Assembly: GCA_041658245.1 (NCBI GenBank)
Contig: JBBAAM010000009.1
Coordinates: 14,290 to 78,289 of the forward strand
Direction: 5' to 3'
Origin: Fen-1258 sp041658245
GTDB taxonomy: Bacteria; Bacteroidota; Ignavibacteria; Ignavibacteriales; Melioribacteraceae
DNA: 64,000 nt
The position numbers were made by a program, and so were the translations under genes. Shown piece after piece: positions 55,097 through 63,994 of this stretch (position 1 is the stretch's first letter; every line of letters starts with the position of its first letter). The notes under the pieces are model-generated. The model worked only from the letters and a program-made list of their open reading frames with translations. It searched no databases and had not been told where the DNA came from.

Positions 55097-57433
55097 TCAT
55101 TTAATAAGGAGCATCTTTTTCGTTAAGGAATATTTATCAGTAGCTAATCTGTAAAAATATATGCCTGTTGTGAATGCAGAGTGTAGAGTGCTGAACGTAG
55201 AGTGATAAACACCCGGTTGCTTTATTTCATCTACAAGTGTAGCCACTTTCCTTCCGAGCAGATCGTAAACATTCAATATAACATAACTCTCAACTGCCAA
55301 TTGATAACTGATAACTGTACCGGGATTAAAAGGATTTGGGTAGTTCTGTTCCAATCGAAATTCAGTCGGTAATTTTTCTGTCTGGTTTTCTTCAACACTT
55401 ACAATCAAACCATCTTTATTTGCATACGGAAGGTATGTGCTTCTTAAATTAGCGGCAACCGGTTTTTCAGTTTGGCGATCCATCGAGATCAAACCCATTG
55501 TTTGATATCCATTCGATTTATATTGATACCAATCGAATACACACCACCAGGTTGTTCCCATCAGGAAACCGTTTGAGTTTACGTTACCTGCCGCATCATA
55601 AGGTGTATGAAGTTTAAATGCATTGAACGTTTGAGTCAATACATTTGATTGCTCATTGGTCGTTGATCCATTTTCTGATGACCAGTAACCAAATTCTGTA
55701 TCAATGATTGGTTTATTAGGATTAGCAGTTCTTGCGTTATTCAAGAATGAAAATGTTGGACCCAAGTAACTTCCACTCGCACCGTAAAAGATACCATAAT
55801 AAAGTGTCCACCCTGCAACATCGAGAGGCGGCATAGTGGGATCGTTTGGTCCCGGTCTATCTGCTGCTGCCGATTGTGTAAGTAATCTTCCATCGTTATA
55901 ATTTGTTTTGTAATCTTGCTTAATAACATTATGATAAAACAATCTGCCGGCTTCTTCTTTACATTCATTGGAGGTACTCCACATTATCACCGATGGTCTG
56001 TTATAATCTTTGAAAACCATTTCTCTAAACATTTGTTGATGAATATGGCGCTGATTGTTCTGAATATTGAAGGACTCAGGAGTATCGAACCAATAGACAG
56101 GAATCTCTTCCATGATCGCAAGACCTAATCTATCTGCAATTAAATATGTATAAGGATGATTGGGATAATGCGCTGTTCGCACGTATATAGCATTCAAACT
56201 TTTTATTGTGTTTAAATCCGAATAGATGATATCCTTCGGGACGCTTCTTCCATACAGCGGATGTTCTTCATGGCGCGCAATGCCGGGTAAGAACATTATC
56301 CTATCGTTAAGAGTGAACTTACCTTGATTTGTTCCAACTGTTCTAATTCCAAATTGAGTAAAATATTTGTCAACTGTTTTTCCATCGGAGGAAACAGTTA
56401 CTTTCATTACGTATAAGTTCGGTTCTTTCGGCGTCCAGATTTTAGGATTGATGATTTTTATCCCCGGTCTCAAAACAGCAACAGAATCGGCAGGTATAAT
56501 TGTGTTCCCTTGAGTAAGAATGCCAATCGGTGCCGGCTCGCCCACTAAATCCGCAGCTAACTCAGAAGTAATGTTTGTCTGATCAACTTTTGCATTAAAA
56601 ATTTCGATTGATACAGAAACGTTTTTAGACGAGCTGCTTTTGTTGGATACAACAACTATTGTTTGCAGGTCTCCATTTAGATTGAGAGGAACTACATTTG
56701 TTCTTATAACAGAAACCGGATCACTCACTTCAAGATAAACATCGTGAATTATTCCGGAATAGTTGAACCAATCGCATTTTGTATATGGAACAATATCATT
56801 ACGTGTGTCCCATGCAATATTATCCACACGCACAGCAATTGTATTTGTACCGCCATAATTAAGTTTGGATGATACATCAAATGCGAAAGGCGTATAACCG
56901 CCCTCATGATAGCCAACATATTGATCATTAATCCAAACATCACAGACATAATTGACAGAATAAAAGATCAGCTTAACAAATTTGCCGGCATTTGCTGCAT
57001 CAACATTAAAAGTCTTTCTATACCAAATTCCGTCTGTATAAAACTCCGGAGGTTTTGGAAATGTGTTTATCTTATTTTCTACACCGGGGAGTGTTTTGGT
57101 TTCCCATGATGAATCGTTGAAAGTGGAAAGATGACGGTTGGCGGCTTCTGCTACAATGTTAGATAAACCAAGAGCATCACGCTTTGCTAACGATATGTTA
57201 TGATTAGCAGTAAATCTTTGTTTCTTCCAATCACCTGCAAGATTGATTACAACTCTAGATTGTTTTTCGAATGTCGGGAGTGGAAATCCATTTTGATATG
57301 GAATCTGAATACCATTAACTTCAACCAAACTCAAAGTCGGTTCCAGCGTTGCAGTTTGTGCCGATGTAACTCCGCTATCAATTAAATTTAGATTTAAGAG
57401 AAAGACAACGATTGTAAGAATTGATTGGCGCAT
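55097..57433 (-). CDS. GH2-family hydrolase with CTD
   Basis: The 778-aa protein has a signal peptide and a GH2 jelly roll (WKKQRF..., GIWYRKTFNV, YHEGGYTPFAFDV; about 65-225). The immunoglobulin-like domain has IWTPKEPNLYVMKV and FGIRTVG. The TIM barrel has GIARHEEHPLYGRSV, the acid/base glutamate in MWSTSNECKEE (about residue 490) and the nucleophile in PIIDTEFGYWS (about 577). It ends with a CTD (EQNYPNPFNPGTV). It could be a beta-glucosidase, galactosidase or mannosidase; sequence does not decide. It heads the GH2-GH16 pair. Its CTD shares a 73-base near-identical DNA block with the hydrolase gene at 26.7-29.7 kb. Confidence 0.85.
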   Translation of the reverse strand: MRQSILTIVVFLLNLNLIDSGVTSAQTATLEPTLSLVEVNGIQIPYQNGFPLPTFEKQSRVVINLAGDWKKQRFTANHNISLAKRDALGLSNIVAEAANRHLSTFNDSSWETKTLPGVENKINTFPKPPEFYTDGIWYRKTFNVDAANAGKFVKLIFYSVNYVCDVWINDQYVGYHEGGYTPFAFDVSSKLNYGGTNTIAVRVDNIAWDTRNDIVPYTKCDWFNYSGIIHDVYLEVSDPVSVIRTNVVPLNLNGDLQTIVVVSNKSSSSKNVSVSIEIFNAKVDQTNITSELAADLVGEPAPIGILTQGNTIIPADSVAVLRPGIKIINPKIWTPKEPNLYVMKVTVSSDGKTVDKYFTQFGIRTVGTNQGKFTLNDRIMFLPGIARHEEHPLYGRSVPKDIIYSDLNTIKSLNAIYVRTAHYPNHPYTYLIADRLGLAIMEEIPVYWFDTPESFNIQNNQRHIHQQMFREMVFKDYNRPSVIMWSTSNECKEEAGRLFYHNVIKQDYKTNYNDGRLLTQSAAADRPGPNDPTMPPLDVAGWTLYYGIFYGASGSYLGPTFSFLNNARTANPNKPIIDTEFGYWSSENGSTTNEQSNVLTQTFNAFKLHTPYDAAGNVNSNGFLMGTTWWCVFDWYQYKSNGYQTMGLISMDRQTEKPVAANLRSTYLPYANKDGLIVSVEENQTEKLPTEFRLEQNYPNPFNPGTVISYQLAVESYVILNVYDLLGRKVATLVDEIKQPGVYHSTFSTLHSAFTTGIYFYRLATDKYSLTKKMLLIK
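55176..55248 (+). repeat. CTD repeat copy 2 (pairs with 26781-26853)
   Basis: This block differs at one of 73 positions from the CTD of a non-homologous hydrolase 28 kb away. Flanking CTD sequence is also similar but more diverged, which marks the block as recently copied or converted. Confidence 0.85.
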
Positions 57434-57507
57434 AGAAACTCTTTTGGGTTAAAGATGACAATTTTATTTTTCAAAAAGAGTACCAGAAAACAAAATAAAA
57501 ATAGTGC

Positions 57508-57541
57508 GAATTTCGTAAAATTTAGTTAGAACATTTCGTAC
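57508..57541 (-). promoter_or_regulatory. Tandem GAAnATTTCGTA-like sites upstream of the GH2 gene
   Basis: Two direct copies of the core, GAATTTCGTA (57508-57517) and GAACATTTCGTAC (57529-57541), lie 75-108 bases before the GH2 start. The second resembles the motif upstream of the SSS and sensor-operon genes. Confidence 0.3.
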
Positions 57542-57564
57542 TCAAGCCCTCACTTATTATATTG

Positions 57565-57579
57565 ATAACATTCTGTTAT
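57565..57579. promoter_or_regulatory. Perfect palindrome ATAACA-TTC-TGTTAT
   Basis: Six-base perfect arms with a 3-base centre lie 132 bases upstream of the GH2 start and 66 bases downstream of the response-regulator stop. It could be an operator for the GH2-GH16 pair. Confidence 0.3.
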
Positions 57580-57644
57580 AAATTTGATAAGAGGAGTAAT
57601 GCATACTACAAGAAGTTTCCGCTAAGTGTAATCTACTTTAGTAA

Positions 57645-59102
57645 CTATTTCAATCCAAGTTCTTTGCACATTCTATAATAATTTGGTGGTGCCAGACCAA
57701 GTTTTTTGGCAGCTTCTGAATCAGATTCCGATTGCATACGGATATACTTGAAATATTTTTCCCGCAAAATCTTTTCCATATGTTTCAGCGGTTGAGGTCC
57801 ATCCGGCGATTTAAAACTTAATCCGTCATTTGCAAAATAATTTTCACTAAGAGATGCTCTTTTACCCAATGCAGTTTGAATCAATTGAGGAGTAATAATT
57901 TTTTCATCATAGAAAAGTAACCGTTGTATTAGATTTTTTAATTCGCGCACATTACCGGGCCATTCATAATCTACTAAGAGTTTTATCGCTTCTTCATTTA
58001 AAGCCGGCATCTCTTTTCCCATGTCAATTGAAAACTCATTCATGAAATAATCAATAAGGTAATGTATATCCTCTTTCCTGTCTCGTAATGGCGGCACATG
58101 AATAGGTATAACATTCAATCTGTAAAATAAATCTTCACGGAATCTTTTTTCGCGAACCTCATCTTCTATGTTTCTGTTCGTTGCCGAAATTACCCGAACA
58201 TCAACTTTAATTTTTTCTGTCCGACCAATTTTCTCGACTTCTCCATCTTGTAGAACACGAAGAAGCTTTACCTGTGCTGAAAGAGGGAGTTCGGAAATTT
58301 CATCAAGAAAAATTGTACCGTGGTGTGCCATTTCGAAAAGCCCGGGTTTACTTTTTTCGGCGCCTGTGAAAGCTCCTTTCTCATAGCCGAACAATTCACT
58401 TTCAATAAGTTGATCAGGAATTCCTCCACAATTGATCGGGACAAAATTTTCATATTTACGCAGACTGTTATAATGAATATTGTATGCAACCAATTCTTTG
58501 CCCGTTCCGGAAGAACCTGAAATAAGTATTGGTGCATTGCTAATGCAATATTTTGAAATACCCTCTCTTAATTGATTTATAGCTGATGAAACTCCTATTA
58601 TTTTTTTGTTAGTAAGAATGTCTTCAACATTTCTATTCAGTTTCTGATTGGATTTCTGTTTTTCTTTAATAAGTTTCTTTCTTTCATAAGCGTTGATTAT
58701 GCTCATGATAAAATCTGTGGGTTGATAAATGTACTGTTCAATATCTCCGGGATATTTGGTACAGTACCAGAACGCGCCGGCTTCAATTAAGTTGTGAGCA
58801 AATTCATAATCGGTAATGTTGACGGTCATTTTTGTAATAACAATTATCTGAAGTGCTGAATCGAAATCCTTTATTTTTTTTATGAGTTGTGCGCCTCGTA
58901 ATCCGCCGGCAATTTGAAAATCCATAATCACTACATCATAAAAATTCTTTTTCTTGTCCAACAGATCAATTGCAGAACGCCCATCTGAAATCACATCAAT
59001 TATTTTAATTCTATTTTCAAATGGTCTAATCGTGTTTTCTACTCTACGCACATCAAAGTCTTCGTCTTCAATCAGCAAAACTTTTATTTGTTCCTCAAAC
59101 AT
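57645..59102 (-). CDS. NtrC-family sigma-54-dependent response regulator
   Basis: The ATG at 59102 follows GGAG; a TTG at 59117 would use that site as codons. The roughly 485-aa protein has a receiver domain (VLLIEDEDFDVRR, phosphorylated Asp in DVVIMDFQ near residue 61). The sigma-54 AAA+ domain has Walker A GSSGTGKELVA, the sigma-54 contact loop GAFTGA, Walker B GTIFLDEISELP and the arginine-rich RFREDLFYRLNVIPI. A Fis-type helix-turn-helix ends the protein (SEAAKKLGLAPPNYYRMCKE). It would activate sigma-54 promoters when phosphorylated by the adjacent kinase. Unlike Bacteroides glycan loci, which use hybrid two-component or ECF-sigma control, this locus would be under NtrC-type control. 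Confidence 0.94.
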   Translation of the reverse strand: MFEEQIKVLLIEDEDFDVRRVENTIRPFENRIKIIDVISDGRSAIDLLDKKKNFYDVVIMDFQIAGGLRGAQLIKKIKDFDSALQIIVITKMTVNITDYEFAHNLIEAGAFWYCTKYPGDIEQYIYQPTDFIMSIINAYERKKLIKEKQKSNQKLNRNVEDILTNKKIIGVSSAINQLREGISKYCISNAPILISGSSGTGKELVAYNIHYNSLRKYENFVPINCGGIPDQLIESELFGYEKGAFTGAEKSKPGLFEMAHHGTIFLDEISELPLSAQVKLLRVLQDGEVEKIGRTEKIKVDVRVISATNRNIEDEVREKRFREDLFYRLNVIPIHVPPLRDRKEDIHYLIDYFMNEFSIDMGKEMPALNEEAIKLLVDYEWPGNVRELKNLIQRLLFYDEKIITPQLIQTALGKRASLSENYFANDGLSFKSPDGPQPLKHMEKILREKYFKYIRMQSESDSEAAKKLGLAPPNYYRMCKELGLK

Positions 59103-59117
59103 TATTCTATTCTCCAA

Positions 59118-60599
59118 TTAATCTGAATGTGGAATTACAATTGTAAATTTACATCCGCCAGCGTCAAGATTTTCAACGTCAATACTCCAGCCGCATCTTT
59201 GTTTGGATATCTCATAAGCAATATAACACCCATAACCGGTAGATTGACCTTCTGTTTTTGTTGAAACATTTTCTAAAAATAATTTTTTAATTCCGGATTC
59301 ATCTTTCTCCATCAGATAAGGAAGAATTCCGGAACCATTATCGGAAATAACTAATGTTGTTGTCTGCTCTTCAGAATTATACTTCGTTATAACGTTAATA
59401 ATAAGATCAATATCGCCTCCGTGGTCAACACTATTTTGAATTAAAGGTTCAATTACTTCCCAAACCACAAATTCATTGATGCCAATGGGTGGAACCTTTT
59501 CATCAAGGTTCATTTTTATTTTGAACGAACCCGATTTGCACGCCGTGCGATTAAAAATATGTTCAACAATAAAACGAATTACTTCATTCAAATCTGTTTT
59601 AAAAGCAGTGTTACGTATCGTTTGGATAGGAGGATCGTACCATTTCATATCATAGATAACACGTGAGATAAAGCTGGAGTAACGGGAAACTCGATACTTA
59701 ATTTCGTTAATATTTTCGGGTGAGAGCATTCTAAGATCATCTTTAATAAAACCCATTACCTTTTCTGCTTTATGGTGCGTGTGATAAATGCGTTTTGTGA
59801 ACATTGCTTCCTTATAGTGTTCTATTTCCTGTTTAATGCTGCGCTCGTGCTCTTCCAGCAAAAGTTTTTGTGTTTCATCTCTTTCCTTTACAGTATAAGT
59901 TGAAATGTAATACATCGCCAGTAAACCAAGTAAAAAGAGTGCAGAATAAATTAGAGATGTTTCTTCGTAGTTAGAAACAATTTCGCGCTGTATAAATGAA
60001 ACATCGGCAGTATTGCGCATATAAAGGGCACCAACAAATTCACCGCTTGGTACGAATGGAACAAATATGTGATAGGTCTGCTTATCACTTAATATGTTTA
60101 TTATCTGTTCTTTATTCATGAGTTCTGTTTTAATACTATCGTAAAATTTAATTGCTTGTTTGTGACGTTCGGCTGCATCCGGCATTTTAATCTTCTGATT
60201 GAAAATAAATGAAAAGAGTACGCGTCCGTCATCAATAGCACGAATTTTTTTACCGTCATTTACAAGTAAACAAATTTCTTCCACATTCTGCTGTAGAATT
60301 TGCTGATTAAGTATAATATCGAAAAATTGAATGATCTGGCGTTTATCGGATTCGTTCACCGGCGTTTTTAATTTTGATGTTTCCAAAAGCAGTTCTAATG
60401 TTGTTGTACTAAGATTCGCAAATTTTTCGGCAGAATGTTTCTGGAACCAATCCTGCGTATTTTCTACAAAGTCATGTAGTGATGTTTTATGTACATAAGA
60501 GAGTACAAATTGAAAAATAATCAGTCCGATAAAAAGCACAGTTAAGTGCTTAAACTCGAAGTGGTATTTTTTTAGATTTTCGAATAACTGGTTTTTCAT
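59118..60599 (-). CDS. Membrane sensor histidine kinase
   Basis: The 493-aa protein has a first membrane helix (about 19-36), an extracytoplasmic domain of about 175 residues and a second helix (LIYSALFLLGLLAMYYIST, about 210-230). A helical linker and dimerisation region follow, with several histidines (KRIYHTHHKAEKVMGFI, about 263-280) of which one may be phosphorylated. The HATPase domain has N box EVIEPLIQNSVDHGG, G1 VISDNGSGI and G2 STGYGCYIAYEIS. A canonical HisKA H-box is not obvious. It is 7 bases after the sugar-binding protein gene and 15 before the regulator start. The binding protein probably signals to its periplasmic domain. Confidence 0.9.
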   Translation of the reverse strand: MKNQLFENLKKYHFEFKHLTVLFIGLIIFQFVLSYVHKTSLHDFVENTQDWFQKHSAEKFANLSTTTLELLLETSKLKTPVNESDKRQIIQFFDIILNQQILQQNVEEICLLVNDGKKIRAIDDGRVLFSFIFNQKIKMPDAAERHKQAIKFYDSIKTELMNKEQIINILSDKQTYHIFVPFVPSGEFVGALYMRNTADVSFIQREIVSNYEETSLIYSALFLLGLLAMYYISTYTVKERDETQKLLLEEHERSIKQEIEHYKEAMFTKRIYHTHHKAEKVMGFIKDDLRMLSPENINEIKYRVSRYSSFISRVIYDMKWYDPPIQTIRNTAFKTDLNEVIRFIVEHIFNRTACKSGSFKIKMNLDEKVPPIGINEFVVWEVIEPLIQNSVDHGGDIDLIINVITKYNSEEQTTTLVISDNGSGILPYLMEKDESGIKKLFLENVSTKTEGQSTGYGCYIAYEISKQRCGWSIDVENLDAGGCKFTIVIPHSD

Positions 60600-60606
60600 A
60601 ATAAAA

Positions 60607-61935
60607 TTATTTTATAAATACATCGCCGGAGTTTATAATACGCTGGGCTTTACCAAGCGCCTCTTTTACACCTATTTGATTCTGTATTGCTAAATTTAGA
60701 TAAGAAGCAATTATATCGGAACATTTTGTATATTTTTCCGAGAACGGTCTATGAACACCACTCTTCAAAACCTTATTGTAAAATTTTAATTCCGGATGTT
60801 TTTTCACAAACGTAGTATCGGAATAAATGCTTCTTTTGATGGGCAAGTAACCTCCCACTTCATAGAAAATTTTCTGCACCTCATCACTCAATAAATATTT
60901 TACAAACTCCATCGCTTCGCTTTTATTTTTCGAATACTTAGATATCATCAAGTTCCAACCACCTATTATACTTGCCGGTTTTCCCCCGGAAAAATGAGGC
61001 ATAGGTGCTTTTTCATAAATATTAGAAACGTCTTCGTTCTTTATATTATTGCTGTACCATTCATAAAATCCCCACCATCCTCTAAGAAAAACATCCTGAT
61101 GATTTATGAAGTGAAAATAGCTTTCGGTTTCTCTGTAATTAGTAATTTCTTTGGGGGACAAATTGTATTTGTTCACAAGATCAACCAAAAGTTGCAGTGC
61201 GTTTTCTGCTGCCTTAGTATTTAATCTGATGGTATCATTAACAAATAATTTTTCGTTCTGGGACTCAAGCATTTCGACAAAGCTGCACATCAATCCCTCA
61301 TAATCATCAGAAGGGAATACATAGAACGAATGACCAGGCTGTTTCAGTTTCCGTCCGATAGAAATGAACCTATCCCATGTTATAGAATTATCAAGTTCAT
61401 TTTTAATCGAAGAATAATCCGGCAGCTTTTTGAGAAATGAATTGTTGTAGTACAAAATTCCGATATCAAAATAGAGAGGGAGCGCTACAAGATCATCTTT
61501 GTAAAAACATGTTCCAATCGCTTCATCAATTATCTGTTGATGTTGAGATGGCGGGAAATATTTAGTTAATGGCTCAGTCCATTTAGCAAAACGAGGAACC
61601 CAAATTTGATCAACAGAAAAGAGATCCACACGGTCGCTTTTACTTCTAAGAAATCGGATTAGTAATTCCTTCCTTTCATTGGTACTGAATTTTTCAAATG
61701 GAAGGTTAATCGGTACAACTTCAATTCTGCCTTTGTTTTCCTCGTTAAAGCGATCAATTACCAGTTTATGAGTTTGAGAAATATTGTCCACATAATAAAT
61801 TTTTTTAACTCCTTCGTTACTAACCTTGAAATAATCACCAAACAAAAACATGACAACAAAAACTGTAAGAACAAAAAAAGTAATTGTCGCGACAGAAATA
61901 TAGAATGTTTTAATATTTGGCTTAAGTTTTAACAT
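60607..61935 (-). CDS. Membrane-anchored family 1 (MalE-type) sugar-binding protein
   Basis: The 442-aa protein has one uncleaved-looking N-terminal helix (FYISVATITFFVLTVFVVMFLFG, about 10-32). A family 1 extracellular binding fold follows: KLVIDRFNEENKGRIEVVPIN, FSVDQIWVPRFAKW, ALPLYFDIGILYYNNSFL, ASIIGGWNLMISKYSKNK and EAMEFVKYLLSDEVQKIFYE. No ABC permease or ATPase is nearby, and the next two genes are a histidine kinase and its regulator. It is therefore probably a sensory receptor, as XylFII is for LytS in Clostridium and ChvE for VirA in Agrobacterium. The ligand is likely a gluco-oligosaccharide. No lipobox is evident; the helix would anchor it. Confidence 0.87.
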   Translation of the reverse strand: MLKLKPNIKTFYISVATITFFVLTVFVVMFLFGDYFKVSNEGVKKIYYVDNISQTHKLVIDRFNEENKGRIEVVPINLPFEKFSTNERKELLIRFLRSKSDRVDLFSVDQIWVPRFAKWTEPLTKYFPPSQHQQIIDEAIGTCFYKDDLVALPLYFDIGILYYNNSFLKKLPDYSSIKNELDNSITWDRFISIGRKLKQPGHSFYVFPSDDYEGLMCSFVEMLESQNEKLFVNDTIRLNTKAAENALQLLVDLVNKYNLSPKEITNYRETESYFHFINHQDVFLRGWWGFYEWYSNNIKNEDVSNIYEKAPMPHFSGGKPASIIGGWNLMISKYSKNKSEAMEFVKYLLSDEVQKIFYEVGGYLPIKRSIYSDTTFVKKHPELKFYNKVLKSGVHRPFSEKYTKCSDIIASYLNLAIQNQIGVKEALGKAQRIINSGDVFIK

Positions 61936-61945
61936 GGTATTAGAT

Positions 61946-63784
61946 CTATAGTATATTCTTTTTTTTCAACTGCTCAAATTTTTTAAACCAGCTTGAAAAG
62001 TTTAGCGTAAAAGGTACAGCCAATAGTTGTCCTCCGAAACCAAATCTTCTCAGAACAATTATATTAACAGATGAAACTTTTACAGAATTCAATGCAGCAT
62101 CATTGATTTCCACTCCATATTCTGCAGCAAGCTTTGCAGTTTTATCATCCAGATTCTTGTACATTTTTTCGGTTCTCAAAATATTTTTGATATCTTCTTT
62201 TGCTTCATCGAATGTTGCGACTTTTTCTTTTTTACCTTCTCTTTTATCCAATAATTTGATGAGTGAATATCCTTCCGCAGTTTTAATTGGACCGAATACC
62301 TCTCCAATTTTCATTCGAGATACTGCTTTCCCAATTCCGCCTTTTTCCGATTCCTTAAAAAATCCGGATTCACCGCTTCGTGATCTAAGAGAATCGCGAG
62401 ATGTATTTTTTTTTGCGAGTTCCTTGAAATCAGCACCTTTGTCTAATTCGTTAAGAACTAACTCAATTGTGTTAAGATCATTCGTTAAAATTTCCACGAT
62501 ATTAAATTCGTCGGGTTGTTGAATGACTTGGTTTGCTTTAACAAAAAATTTATATGCATCGTCATCGCTTACAGATTGATCCTTAAAAATCTTTTTCATC
62601 ATTTCGTGTGAAAGGTAGTAATCTCTCCACATCTTTAATTCTGAAGCGACTTCAGGTAATTTATCGTATCCGCGCTTCTTTGCCTCTCTCACAAGCAGTT
62701 CATTTTGAATGTAGAAACTGATATATGAGTTCAACCGGCTTTTTATTTGAGTGGAATCAACAGAGTAAAATTCAAAGTCATAAAATGCAAGATAATCGAA
62801 CAATTTAGATAAAGTAACCGGATCATTAGGAAATTTGATAATGACCTCATTTAGCTCTTTCGTATTAAATGATTTTTTGAGTTTAGGAACATCAACCTCG
62901 CTAATCCTAAACTTACCTCCTTTGTCTTTCACCAGATTCTTATTGCTTTCATTGAGATAGTTCATCATTACTTTGAACAGCTTTTCAACAATTAAACGAT
63001 CTGCATTAACAATAATCCCTTTAAAAAACTTTTTATAAAATTCTTGATAAATTTTATCTTCTATTCGAGATTTGATCACTTTTTCAACTTTCGATTTTTC
63101 TTTTTTATCCAGATCCATTTTTGAAGTAACAGAATAAATTTTACAGATGTACCAACCTTCTTTCAATTCTATAGGGGGTGTAACTTGTCCAACACCAACA
63201 TTATAAATTGCATCTTCCATTTTTTCATTCATTGTGCCAAAGGTAACCTCGGCGGTTTCTTTCTGTTCGCTTTTTTCCGGTCGTGTTGTAAGTATTGAAT
63301 CAAAAGACGCACCCAAACCAATATCAGAATAGATTTTTTCAATCTCTTCCTTATCCTGAGAAAAAATAAATTTAGTCCGCACACTTCTCATCATCCGGAC
63401 TTGTCCTTGCAATATTGCAGAATCAGGTATAACTATTTTATCCAGAACTTCTTTCTTGTATAAAGCATCCCGTAGATAAACATTTGACAAATTTTCCATC
63501 GTTGCATGAAAATTTTGTGATCTATCTACTCCTTCTGTATTGGCAGCTTGAGCTAAAAGTTTTTCTGCTATTAGTGTGTAAAGAAAATTTTTCTTGAATG
63601 AGGTGGAATCAAAACTGTCATCGGTTTTAATGTGGGGAATAAATTCGTACCGTTTACGAAACTCATCTTTGGTAATTGTTATGTTACCTGCTTTAGCTAC
63701 AATCTCTTTTGGTGACTGTGAATAAAGATTTGAAATTCCGAATAGGAAAATTAATAGATAAGCTAGCATTTGATTGGATCTCAC
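61946..63784 (-). CDS. Periplasmic SurA/PpiC-type peptidyl-prolyl isomerase
   Basis: The 612-aa protein begins at GTG (63784) or the ATG five codons later. It has a signal peptide (MLAYLLIFLFGISNLYSQ) and a SurA-like N-terminal chaperone region (ITKDEFRKRYEFIP...). A degenerate parvulin-like domain is near 135-230 (AEVTFGTMNEKMEDAIYNVGVGQVTPPI). A second, better parvulin domain is near 425-525 (FNIVEILTNDL, SRSGESGFFKE, MKIGEVFGPIKTAEGYSLI). SurA-type proteins escort outer-membrane barrels and secreted proteins. Here it is 10 bases ahead of the sensor genes, so it may supply folding capacity when the glucan locus is induced. Confidence 0.88.
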   Translation of the reverse strand: MRSNQMLAYLLIFLFGISNLYSQSPKEIVAKAGNITITKDEFRKRYEFIPHIKTDDSFDSTSFKKNFLYTLIAEKLLAQAANTEGVDRSQNFHATMENLSNVYLRDALYKKEVLDKIVIPDSAILQGQVRMMRSVRTKFIFSQDKEEIEKIYSDIGLGASFDSILTTRPEKSEQKETAEVTFGTMNEKMEDAIYNVGVGQVTPPIELKEGWYICKIYSVTSKMDLDKKEKSKVEKVIKSRIEDKIYQEFYKKFFKGIIVNADRLIVEKLFKVMMNYLNESNKNLVKDKGGKFRISEVDVPKLKKSFNTKELNEVIIKFPNDPVTLSKLFDYLAFYDFEFYSVDSTQIKSRLNSYISFYIQNELLVREAKKRGYDKLPEVASELKMWRDYYLSHEMMKKIFKDQSVSDDDAYKFFVKANQVIQQPDEFNIVEILTNDLNTIELVLNELDKGADFKELAKKNTSRDSLRSRSGESGFFKESEKGGIGKAVSRMKIGEVFGPIKTAEGYSLIKLLDKREGKKEKVATFDEAKEDIKNILRTEKMYKNLDDKTAKLAAEYGVEINDAALNSVKVSSVNIIVLRRFGFGGQLLAVPFTLNFSSWFKKFEQLKKKNIL

Positions 63785-63828
63785 GTTTTTACTTTCACAT
63801 AATTTTTTTAATTACACATCAAAATAAC

Positions 63829-63852
63829 GAAAAAATCGGTTTCACAACCGAT
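63829..63852 (-). terminator. Intrinsic terminator/attenuator ahead of the PpiC-sensor operon
   Basis: On the minus strand ATCGGTT-GTGA-AACCGAT is a perfect 7-base-pair stem with a 4-base loop followed by TTTTTT. It lies about 45-70 bases upstream of the PpiC gene. It either ends a transcript entering from beyond the right edge or attenuates this operon. Confidence 0.6.
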
Positions 63853-63873
63853 GTCAGCAATTCATGAATTATC

Positions 63874-63897
63874 GAACTGAAAATTTCATCCATATTG
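63874..63897 (-). promoter_or_regulatory. Candidate regulator-binding motif upstream of the sensor operon
   Basis: Twenty-one of 24 bases match 53923-53946 upstream of the SSS gene. Here it lies just upstream of the terminator hairpin and about 90-113 bases from the PpiC start, a reasonable place for autoregulation by the encoded response regulator. Confidence 0.35.
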
Positions 63898-63994
63898 TAA
63901 TAAACAAATTTTCAATCTGCTTGTAAGTTCAAATGAAATTTATGTAATTTTTAGATGCAATTCTTATCTCTATTTTTTATAGAATGAGGTTAAA

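Noticed and set aside
15104..63800. Canonical sigma-54 promoters (TGGCAC-N5-TTGCA) ahead of glucan genes
   Set aside because: By eye no leader had both elements with correct spacing. The gap before 52202 has GGCAC but no matching -12 element. A weight-matrix scan would be needed to settle it.
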